Under the pieces are notes generated by a model. The model did no database searches, had not been told where the DNA came from, and saw only the letters and a program-made list of their open reading frames with translations. Of a stretch of 64,000 bases of DNA, positions 54,762-64,000 are shown piece after piece. The first letter of the stretch is position 1. Each line of letters opens with the position of its first letter. A program made the position numbers and the translations under genes. Source of the stretch: Chloroflexota bacterium (GTDB lineage: Bacteria; Chloroflexota; Anaerolineae; Aggregatilineales; Phototrophicaceae); assembly GCA_026708115.1 (NCBI GenBank), contig JAPOVL010000045.1:62001-126000 (forward strand). Direction: 5' to 3'.

Positions 54762-56162
54762 TCAATGTGCTTCGGCATGGTCATGATCATCATCGTGATG
54801 ATGGCTGACCGTTGCCAGGTTCATGAAGATCGCGGTCAACAAGGCGAATACCAGCGCTTGTATGACACCGACGAAAAACTCCAGGATGAAAAAGGGCCAG
54901 GGCAGGATCGGCACCAGGAAGCTCATGACAAAGAGCAGGATCGATCCAGCGAAGATATTGCCCAAAAGACGGAAGCCAAACGAGAGAATCTTGGCGAAGT
55001 CACCGATCAGCTCCAGCAAGCCCACCGCTACATCAATACCGCCAAGCGGCGATTTGAAGAGTGTGCCAAAGTTGAAGAACTTGGTCAGATAGCCGATGCC
55101 CAGCGCCTTGAATCCAATGAACTGGATCATGACGAATGAGATCAACGCCAGCGACAGTGTCATATTCAGATCGGTTGACGGGACGCGGACAAAGGGCAAG
55201 ACCACCCAAGGCACCAGCTTCGCTTCTTCGCCCTTGGGGTCCGGGTGCAGCGGAATAGATTTCTTCTTGTCGGCTTTATCGTCGCCCACATAGTCATCCG
55301 CCCATGGAACCGGGCCCACGCCGCTATAACATCCGCGATCAGCGCGCGCTTGCTTTTCAGCCACCCGGGCCGCCAGCACTTCGTCATAAGCAGCGGTGGC
55401 CGCATCAGACTCGCCAGATTCTGCGCTATGCGCCTCATCGCCGTGTCCATCGCTCGATTCGTCGCCGTGTCCGTCCTTCGCCGCCTTATAGCGCGCGTAG
55501 GCGGCGTCCTCAACCGACGCCTGTTCGGCTGCCGCGGCGGCCGCCTTCGCTTCTACCAGCGCCGCCTCGTCAGCCGCCGCTTCATCAGCCGGGCTGATCC
55601 AGTCGCACTGGCCGTTGACGTAAGAGATATCCAGGAAGCCTTGATAGATCTCGTAGCCATCGGTGGTGATCGTCTTGTATTCGCCGCTATCAGCATCGTA
55701 TTTTTCTTTGACGTGAGGATGGATGAAGCCGATAGTATCCACGCCGGGCACGAGTTCCATCCAGTTTGCCAGCAGCACCACCAGAAAGATCGTCATGAAC
55801 ATGTTGAAGATCAGACGGAAATGCCTGCCCGCGGCGATGCCCCCGACGAAGCCCATCAATCCTTCAAACAGTGCCTCAAACATGTTGTAGAAACCGCCCG
55901 GCGGCACCTCATTGCCGCTTTTGGGGCGGCGTCGCGAGACGTAAATGACAAACAGCAGAAGCAATATCCACACGATCACCGATCCCGTGAAGGTATTCGT
56001 CAAGCGAATATCCGTGAACGGGATATAAAAGCCCTCTGGGAAGTTCTCTCCAGGCAATTGGATGAAGGGTATGACAGGTGGAACCCGCAACGCGACAAAA
56101 ACACCAGCCAGCAACATGAGCAAGGCGACGAACCGGCGTTTCCCGTTCCAAAAACTATTCAC
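54762..56162 (-). CDS. atpB: ATP synthase subunit a with large extracytoplasmic insertion
   Basis: This 466-residue subunit forms the proton channel. The usual membrane core is present, with essential Arg398 in SFGFRLLGNIFAGSILL. Between the second and third membrane segments, normally a short outside loop, there is an insertion of about 180 residues (146-325) that is rich in Ala, Glu and Asp, partly helical, and carries two Cys (186 and 278). The C-terminus is His/Asp-rich (SHHHDDDHDHAEAH). The GTG start overlaps the upstream gene by 8 bp and has GGAGG about 10 bases upstream. Typical subunit a proteins are 230-300 residues, so this one is clearly enlarged. Confidence 0.94.
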   Translation of the reverse strand: MNSFWNGKRRFVALLMLLAGVFVALRVPPVIPFIQLPGENFPEGFYIPFTDIRLTNTFTGSVIVWILLLLFVIYVSRRRPKSGNEVPPGGFYNMFEALFEGLMGFVGGIAAGRHFRLIFNMFMTIFLVVLLANWMELVPGVDTIGFIHPHVKEKYDADSGEYKTITTDGYEIYQGFLDISYVNGQCDWISPADEAAADEAALVEAKAAAAAAEQASVEDAAYARYKAAKDGHGDESSDGHGDEAHSAESGESDAATAAYDEVLAARVAEKQARADRGCYSGVGPVPWADDYVGDDKADKKKSIPLHPDPKGEEAKLVPWVVLPFVRVPSTDLNMTLSLALISFVMIQFIGFKALGIGYLTKFFNFGTLFKSPLGGIDVAVGLLELIGDFAKILSFGFRLLGNIFAGSILLFVMSFLVPILPWPFFILEFFVGVIQALVFALLTAIFMNLATVSHHHDDDHDHAEAH

Positions 56163-56424
56163 TTATATCTTCCTCCTTCTGTACTGCGCTGCCATGTAAC
56201 TGTTTCGCTTTGTACCGTGTATAGAAAAAGATTGCCGCAATACTTATGGGAACGCTCACCAGCAGCATGACAAACATCATTGTGGGCCGCGTCCCGAAAA
56301 GCTCGTCCAAGCCCCAGCCAAGCAACATCGTTCCCAGAATGACAAGCAGGATCAAGCATCCTACCTGCCCCACTACCCCTGCCACCAAGCCATAGGTGGA
56401 CAGAGGATTGTTATTTGGTTTCAC
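56155..56424 (-). CDS. atpI: AtpI/AtpZ-like small membrane protein
   Basis: This 89-residue protein has two hydrophobic segments (YGLVAGVVGQVGCLILLVILGTMLLGW and MMFVMLLVSVPISIAAIFFY) and a short polar tail. Its size and position at the head of the F0 genes match AtpI/AtpZ, which help assemble the c-ring or carry ions in other bacteria. It overlaps atpB by 8 bp. Assignment rests mainly on context and hydropathy. Confidence 0.75.
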   Translation of the reverse strand: MKPNNNPLSTYGLVAGVVGQVGCLILLVILGTMLLGWGLDELFGTRPTMMFVMLLVSVPISIAAIFFYTRYKAKQLHGSAVQKEEDISE

Positions 56425-56486
56425 TTTTCACGTTACTTGTCATAGGCGAACCAACGGCGGGAACCTATGCCCAGTCTAGTTCGAGA

Positions 56487-56495
56487 ATTTTATCA
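56487..56495 (-). promoter_or_regulatory. Possible extended -10 of the F0 operon
   Basis: The minus strand reads TGATAAAAT in the 97-bp gap after nuoN, with no convincing -35. The start would be near 56480, about 57 nt before the atpI ATG. Read-through from the nuo genes is also possible because no terminator is seen. Confidence 0.4.
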
Positions 56496-56521
56496 CAAAC
56501 GATTTTCTATTGCTATAACGA

Positions 56522-58021
56522 TTATAAGCCGCTCGCGCCCAGCGCCGCCCAGTTGTAAATCGGCGTGACCGCAATTGTGCCCAACAAGACCACAATGCTC
56601 GCGGTGATGCCCAAAGCCCAACCGTATGCGCGCGGGATGCCCACCGGAATCTCGTCGTCCGGTCCTACATCGACATACATCACTTTGATGACAACCAGGT
56701 AGTAATAGAGCGCGATGATGGCATTGGCCACGGCGATCAATGCCAACCCGACCAAATTGGACTTGACCGCAGCCTGGAAAAGGAAGAATTTCCCGAAGAA
56801 TCCGGCAGCCGGCGGGATGCCTCCCAGGGACAGCAATCCGATCGTGATGAAGAGCGCCAGCCAGGGACTGCGTCGGTTCAAGCCGGCCAGATCTTTGATC
56901 TCTTCCTTGCCCGTAGCCGCGATGAAGAGAATCACGCCGCCAAATACCAGTAAATTGGTGAAGATATACATGAACATGTAAAAGGAGACCGATGCTACTG
57001 CCAGGCTGTCATCCAGGCCCTGCAGCGCGGCCACGCCGATCAAGGTATAGCCGGCCTGGGCAATGGACGAATAGGCCAGCAGGCGCTTGATATTGCTTTG
57101 CCGCAAGGCGACCACGTTTCCCAGCGTCATGCTCACAATCGCGATCACCACCAACAGGTTGACCCAGAAATCCTGGATCACGACGCCGGCTATCGCCAGT
57201 TCGGGCGGGAAAACAGCCGTCAAAAAACGAACCAGCAAGGCAAAGCTGGCCGCCTTGCTCGAGACGCTGACAAATGCCGTAACCGGTGTGGGCGCCCCTT
57301 CGTAGACATCGGGCGTCCAAAAGTGAAAGGGAACCGCGCTGAGCTTAAAGCCAAAGCCAACCACCACCATGACCAAAGCCGCCATAACCGCGACCAAACC
57401 CCCGTCGAATCCGCCGCTCATGGCATCGGCAATGCCGCCCAGATTGGTCGTTCCCGCGAAGCCATAGAGCAAGCTGAAACCGAAGAGCATGATCGCCGAA
57501 GCAAAGGCGCCATAGAGGAAGTACTTCATGCCGCCTTCCGCAGAACGCAGATCGCCGCGGCGGAAGCTCGCCAGCATGTAGAGCGGGATCGACAAGGTCT
57601 CCAGCGCAACAAAGACCAGGATCAGATCACTTGCGCTGGACATCATCAGGCCGCCAAGCGTGGCGACGATCACGATCAAATAGAACTCGCCCTTGTCCCC
57701 GACGCCCTTGTCCCCCAGCGCCATCAAACAGGTCACCGCTCCGGCTAGCAGCAGCATTACCTTGAAGATCTGCGAGAGCGGATCGTAATTGACCATCCCG
57801 CCCCAGAGCAAAACGCCCTTCTCAAATTGCGCCGGGTCGGGAACCCAGATCAAGGGAACCAGCGCCAGCAGCGCCATGCCAACTGCCGAAACAAAGACCA
57901 CATTGCGACGGGTAGCGATAGAACCGTAGATATCGGCGAAGAGCACAATCACCGCGAGCGCCGTCAAGCCGACTTCCGGCAAGACCGACGGCAGCTGTGC
58001 CCAGAGATCAAATGCTTCCAT
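56522..58021 (-). CDS. nuoN: NADH-quinone oxidoreductase subunit N
   Basis: This 499-residue antiporter-like subunit has about 14 membrane helices. Key charged residues of the channel are visible: Glu in VFVALETLSIPLYML, Lys in FKLSAVPFHFWTPDVYEGAPTPVTAF and Lys in PPAAGFFGKFFLF. It starts immediately after the nuoM2 stop with no gap. It is the last complex I gene on this strand, as in other nuo operons. Confidence 0.96.
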   Translation of the reverse strand: MEAFDLWAQLPSVLPEVGLTALAVIVLFADIYGSIATRRNVVFVSAVGMALLALVPLIWVPDPAQFEKGVLLWGGMVNYDPLSQIFKVMLLLAGAVTCLMALGDKGVGDKGEFYLIVIVATLGGLMMSSASDLILVFVALETLSIPLYMLASFRRGDLRSAEGGMKYFLYGAFASAIMLFGFSLLYGFAGTTNLGGIADAMSGGFDGGLVAVMAALVMVVVGFGFKLSAVPFHFWTPDVYEGAPTPVTAFVSVSSKAASFALLVRFLTAVFPPELAIAGVVIQDFWVNLLVVIAIVSMTLGNVVALRQSNIKRLLAYSSIAQAGYTLIGVAALQGLDDSLAVASVSFYMFMYIFTNLLVFGGVILFIAATGKEEIKDLAGLNRRSPWLALFITIGLLSLGGIPPAAGFFGKFFLFQAAVKSNLVGLALIAVANAIIALYYYLVVIKVMYVDVGPDDEIPVGIPRAYGWALGITASIVVLLGTIAVTPIYNWAALGASGL

Positions 58022-59743
58022 CTAGCCACCTCCCAGCAGGGCGATTAGCGGTCGAATGCCGGATTCGATCATCGGAGCCATGATCGGCGGGTACAAACCT
58101 AATATGATAAGGGGCGCGCCCAAAATAATCAGTACGATGCGGTCGGTCGCCGCGATATCGCCGACATCGTGGAAATGCTCGGCATCAAACTCGCCGAAGA
58201 AAACCTGCCCAGCCACGCGCAATACATATGCTGCGGTGATGACAATGCCCAGCGCGGACAGAATCACAATCACGCTGTAATAGTTGCTAAGCTGAAAGAC
58301 GCCAAGCTGCAAGGTGATCTGCTCGGAGGCCGCCCACATGCCTTGGAAAATGGGGAATTCGGCGATAAAGCCGCTGAGACCGGGCATGCCCATGCTGGTC
58401 AAGCCGCCGATGACAAAAGCCACGCCCACCCAGGGCATCACTTTCATGAAGCCGCCCAGGCTGGGAATATCGCGGGTATGCGCGCGATCGTACACCATGC
58501 CCACCACACCGAAGAACAGGGCCGTCATCGCGCCATGGCTGAACATTTGAATGCCCGCTCCGGTCATGCCGGTCAAGTTCATCGTCGCCCAGCCCATGCT
58601 CACCAAACCCATGTGACTGACCGATGAAAAGCCAATGACATACTTGAAGTCACGCTGTCGAAATGCGATCAGCGCGCCGTAGACAACGTTGATCAGCGTC
58701 AGGAAAACGATCCAGGGCAGGTGCGTTTGCGCGCCGTCCGGCAGCAACTGCACGCCCGCGCGCAAGGCCGCGAAGGCCCCCACTTTCATCAAAACGCCCG
58801 CGTGAATCATCGAGACAGCGGTCGGCGCCGCCACGTGACCATCGGGCGACCAATTGTGGAATGGGAAAACGCCAGCCAACACCCCAAAGCCGATGAACAT
58901 GAAGGGGAACCAGAAGCGCGCGAAGCTCAAGCCTTCGATGCCCAGTATCTCAATCGCGAAGGCGCCGTTTTCCGCCGCCAGTGTCAACTGCACCATGCTC
59001 CAGCTATAGGGCGCGCTGTCCGCCGGCAAAATGCCGCTGGCCACGGCCGCTTGAAAGACTTCCGCGCCGCTGCCAGAAAAATACGCCCCAGCCGCGAAGT
59101 ACATCGCCACCGCGCCAACCAGCGCAAATACCGATCCAACCAGGATGTACAAGGTCAGCTTCATCGCGGCGTACTCGCGCAACTTGACCCAGCCCCAGCC
59201 CGCAATCAGCAAATACATCGGGAAGATCGCCAGTTCATAAAAGAAAAAGAGCATGAAGAGATCAACGGCGATGAAGACGCCATAAACGCCGGCGACCAAG
59301 AACATAAAGAAGGCCATGAACTCGCGCAGGCGATCTTCGATATTCCAGGAAATCAAGACCCCGGCCACAGCCACCATGCCGGTGAGCAAGACCATCGGCG
59401 CCGATACGCCATCGACGCCCACGTGATAAGCGATGCCCAGCGATTCCACCCAGACGATACGTTGTTCGAAGGCCAGCGCATCGACGAACATCCGCGCCCC
59501 GCTGAGATCGCCGCCCGCCGCCAGCATCGTCATTTGCTGGTCGATCAAGCCACCGGCGCCCTTGACATAATTGTCGTAACCGAAGAACACCGCCAGGGAC
59601 AAGGCGAGAACTGCCGAAGCGGCGGTAATCGCCACCCCGCGCACCAGATCGCGATTCTGCCTGTCCAGAAAAAGAATGACAAAGCCGGCGATGATGGGAA
59701 TGAAGATGATCGCAGTGAGTACCGAAAAGCCCGTTACATCCAT
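58022..59743 (-). CDS. nuoM: NADH-quinone oxidoreductase subunit M, second copy (NuoM2)
   Basis: This 573-residue antiporter-like subunit is the second of two NuoM-type proteins in tandem. The TM5 Glu (FFFYELAIFPMYLLI), the TM8 Lys (AGVLMKVGAFAALR) and the TM12 Glu (MPGLSGFIAEFPIF) are present. The TM7 Lys found in NuoM1 (FSIKVPIWPFHTWLPDAH) is replaced: this copy reads FGVLAGVFPFHNWSPDGH. It starts 10 bp after nuoM1 and ends at nuoN. It may pump by an altered path or serve a structural role. Confidence 0.92.
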   Translation of the reverse strand: MDVTGFSVLTAIIFIPIIAGFVILFLDRQNRDLVRGVAITAASAVLALSLAVFFGYDNYVKGAGGLIDQQMTMLAAGGDLSGARMFVDALAFEQRIVWVESLGIAYHVGVDGVSAPMVLLTGMVAVAGVLISWNIEDRLREFMAFFMFLVAGVYGVFIAVDLFMLFFFYELAIFPMYLLIAGWGWVKLREYAAMKLTLYILVGSVFALVGAVAMYFAAGAYFSGSGAEVFQAAVASGILPADSAPYSWSMVQLTLAAENGAFAIEILGIEGLSFARFWFPFMFIGFGVLAGVFPFHNWSPDGHVAAPTAVSMIHAGVLMKVGAFAALRAGVQLLPDGAQTHLPWIVFLTLINVVYGALIAFRQRDFKYVIGFSSVSHMGLVSMGWATMNLTGMTGAGIQMFSHGAMTALFFGVVGMVYDRAHTRDIPSLGGFMKVMPWVGVAFVIGGLTSMGMPGLSGFIAEFPIFQGMWAASEQITLQLGVFQLSNYYSVIVILSALGIVITAAYVLRVAGQVFFGEFDAEHFHDVGDIAATDRIVLIILGAPLIILGLYPPIMAPMIESGIRPLIALLGGG

Positions 59744-59753
59744 TGTGCCATTC

Positions 59754-61388
59754 CTAGCCAGTTATTCCGGCGAACAAGGTGCTGACAGTCGCGTTGATCG
59801 TCGGCAGAATCCAGTTGGGATACACGCCCGTAAGCAACATCAAGAACATCAGCGGCACCATGCCCAGCAACTCGGCCGGGGTCAATTCCAGGTCGTAATC
59901 TCGCCAGCGCAGGTTGAAGGGACCGTGCAGAATCGCGCGGATGCCCTTGAGAATATAACCGCCGGTGAAAAGCAAACCGATCATGGCGATGGCCGTCAGC
60001 CCGGTGAACACAGGCCAGGACCCGCGCACGATCAGGAATTCGCTCACGAATCCATTCAAACCGGGCAACCCCAGGCTGGCCAGGCTGGTGAATATCAGGA
60101 TCGCGCCCATCACCGGCGCCTTCACCCACAGGCCGCCGTAGTCGCTGAGGTCTCGTGTATGCGTCTTGTGATAGAGCGCCCCCGCCAGCAAAAACATGCC
60201 AGCCGAACTCAAGCCGTGATTGAACATCTGAAGCACGGTTCCGTTCGTAGCAATGATGGCGGTTTGCACATCGGCGCCCGCTCCCGCTCCGGTCCATATC
60301 TGCGCGTAAGTCTGCGCCATGACGGCGATGCCGATACCGACAAAACCCATGTGGTTCACAGAACTGTACGCCACCAGCCGCTTGATATCATTGTGTCCAA
60401 AAGCCGCAAAAGCGCCCAATATGATGCCAGCCACGGACAATATCGCAAACAGCGTCGCCACATTGACGCCGACCAGCACAACCTCTGTCAGCCAGACATC
60501 GGGGAATAGGGGGATCACCAGCCGGATGAAACCGTAGGCGCCCAGCTTCAGCATGATGCCCGCCAAGAGCATCGAACCGGCAGTCGGCGCCTCGCCATGC
60601 GCGTCCGGCAGCCAGGTATGGAAGGGCCAGATTGGCACCTTGATGCTGAAGGCGACGAAGAAACCGGCGAATGCCAGCGCCTTTACTGTGCTGACGTCTA
60701 GGCCCAGAAGCGCCTCGCCCTGACGGAAGAGGGGCCAGGTTTCGACCAGTTCCGCCATGTTGTAGGTGCCGGCCGACCAGCCGATGAGCTGCGTGGCCAG
60801 CAGCATGCCCAGCGTACCGCCAAATGAGTAAATCATGAACTTGGTCGAGGCGTAGAAGCGGCCGCTGTACTTGATGCCCGCCTTGGGCAGGCTGCCCCAT
60901 TGATTGATCAAGAAATACATCGGGATCAGTGTTAGCTCGTAGAAGAGGAAGAAAACCATCAGGTCCATCGCCGCGAAGACGCCCATGCTGCCGGTCTCGA
61001 AGAAGAGCAGCAGCGCCATGTGCATATGGCTTCGGTCTTCAATGTTCCAGCTTGCCAGGATCGCCAGCGGCGTCAGGATGCCGGTCAACAAGATCATCAC
61101 GACGCTGATGCCGTCAATGCCCAGCGTCCAGCGCGCGCCCAGCGCGCTAAACCACTCGACATCTTGCGCCACGATATATTGATCGTCCCCAATGGCGGGC
61201 GCCGCCGCTTGATAATCAAGAAAGACCGCGATTGAGAGAATCGCGAACAAAAGCGAGAAGATCAGCGCGGTCCAGCGACCGACTGATTTACTTGGTCCCA
61301 GCGGCGCCATCGCAGCGACGACGAAGGCGGCCAGCGCTGGACCGAAGATCAGCACAGAGAGCGCGTCAATCCCGAAAATCTGTATCAT
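59754..61388 (-). CDS. nuoM: NADH-quinone oxidoreductase subunit M, first copy (NuoM1)
   Basis: This 544-residue antiporter-like subunit is a standard NuoM. It has the TM5 Glu in FLFYELTLIPMYFLI, the TM7 Lys in FSIKVPIWPFHTWLPDAHGEAPTAGS, the TM8 Lys in AGIMLKLGAYG and the TM12 Glu in GLNGFVSEFLIVRGSW, the set expected for proton translocation. It starts 12 bp after nuoL. The two NuoM genes differ enough that they are not a recent duplication. Confidence 0.95.
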   Translation of the reverse strand: MIQIFGIDALSVLIFGPALAAFVVAAMAPLGPSKSVGRWTALIFSLLFAILSIAVFLDYQAAAPAIGDDQYIVAQDVEWFSALGARWTLGIDGISVVMILLTGILTPLAILASWNIEDRSHMHMALLLFFETGSMGVFAAMDLMVFFLFYELTLIPMYFLINQWGSLPKAGIKYSGRFYASTKFMIYSFGGTLGMLLATQLIGWSAGTYNMAELVETWPLFRQGEALLGLDVSTVKALAFAGFFVAFSIKVPIWPFHTWLPDAHGEAPTAGSMLLAGIMLKLGAYGFIRLVIPLFPDVWLTEVVLVGVNVATLFAILSVAGIILGAFAAFGHNDIKRLVAYSSVNHMGFVGIGIAVMAQTYAQIWTGAGAGADVQTAIIATNGTVLQMFNHGLSSAGMFLLAGALYHKTHTRDLSDYGGLWVKAPVMGAILIFTSLASLGLPGLNGFVSEFLIVRGSWPVFTGLTAIAMIGLLFTGGYILKGIRAILHGPFNLRWRDYDLELTPAELLGMVPLMFLMLLTGVYPNWILPTINATVSTLFAGITG

Positions 61389-61400
61389 AGATGCGTCTCC

Positions 61401-63728
<2,328 letters not shown>

Positions 63729-63736
63729 CGCGGTCC

Positions 63737-64000
63737 TTATCCTTTCAGCGTGTCTGCTTCTTCCGGAATGACCGACCGCCGATTGCGATAAACGGTGATG
63801 ATGATCGCCAAGCCGACAGCGGCTTCCGCCGCCGCGATAATGAGAACAAAAGCGGTAAAAGCGTAACCGCTGAGCAGCAGGGGCGTACCCGTTTCGCTAT
63901 AGCGCCAGAAGGCGACCAAATTGATGTTGACGGCGTTCAGCATCAGTTCGACGCCCATCAGGATCGCCACGGCGTTCCGCCGCGACAGGACGCCAAAGAC
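63737..64000 (-). CDS. nuoK: NADH-quinone oxidoreductase subunit K, 5' partial
   Basis: The C-terminal 87 residues of NuoK are visible; the frame runs off the window edge, so the N-terminus is missing. The conserved second helix ILMGVELMLNAVNINLVAFW carries the essential Glu, and the third helix AFVLIIAAAEAAVGLAIIITVYR has the second Glu. It is coupled to nuoL by an 8-bp gap. Confidence 0.95.
   Translation of the reverse strand, partial: VFGVLSRRNAVAILMGVELMLNAVNINLVAFWRYSETGTPLLLSGYAFTAFVLIIAAAEAAVGLAIIITVYRNRRSVIPEEADTLKG

Overview
The window looks like chromosomal DNA of a Chloroflexota bacterium, most likely Anaerolineae-like. This is inferred from gene content and protein style: split B12-dependent methylmalonyl-CoA mutase, archaeal-type ProRS, two NuoM genes, four-motif S1 proteins and a GC-rich genome with E. 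coli-like sigma70 promoters. No ribosomal RNA, tRNA, insertion sequence, prophage or CRISPR array was seen. Both edges cut genes: a carboxyltransferase on the left and nuoK on the right.

Layout. 1-3.1 kb (+): propionyl/acyl-CoA carboxylase (beta, biotin carboxylase, BCCP). 3.1-8.5 kb (+): three multi-membrane GT39/ArnT-like proteins, two of them a tandem pair. 8.5-9.4 kb (-): CHAD protein. 9.7-12.9 kb (+): methylmalonyl-CoA mutase large subunit, SDR, YbaK. 12.9-17.9 kb (-): 6-phosphofructokinase and DnaE. 18.0-18.8 kb (+): MutM. 18.8-26.4 kb (-): MBL hydrolase, SecA, TVP38-like protein, PRPP synthase, MeaB, mutase B12 subunit, thioredoxin. 26.5-33.4 kb (+): heat-shock cluster hrcA-grpE-dnaK-dnaJ followed by prmA and a UbiE/MenG methyltransferase. 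33.6-43.3 kb (-): translation and RNA genes (infA, rpsU, two adjacent rpsA paralogues, rpsO-pnp) with a phosphoribosyltransferase, a THUMP-like methyltransferase and an unknown two-gene unit. 43.3-47.9 kb (-): double-NYN protein, ProRS, MazG-like hydrolase. 47.9-53.6 kb (-): glycan genes and MurE. 53.7-56.4 kb (-): ATP synthase F0 genes only. 56.5-64 kb (-): nuoN, nuoM2, nuoM1, nuoL, nuoK.

How it fits together. The carboxylase, mutase large subunit, B12 subunit and MeaB make most of a propionyl-CoA to succinyl-CoA route spread over 26 kb in three units; the epimerase is not in the window. The complex I segment encodes three NuoM/L/N-type antiporter proteins plus one extra NuoM, with a lengthened NuoL C-terminal arm, suggesting an enlarged membrane arm. 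The adjacent F0 operon has a b-delta fusion, a very large extracytoplasmic insertion in subunit a and no F1 genes beside it. I regard this energy-conversion region as the most unusual part of the window.

Regulation visible in sequence. Several promoters use an extended -10 (TGnTATAAT), rpsA1 has a perfect consensus promoter, and clear intrinsic terminators follow trx, pnp and the F0 operon. The leaders of rpsO, rpsA1, rpsA2, pnp and proS can form hairpins that may be control elements.
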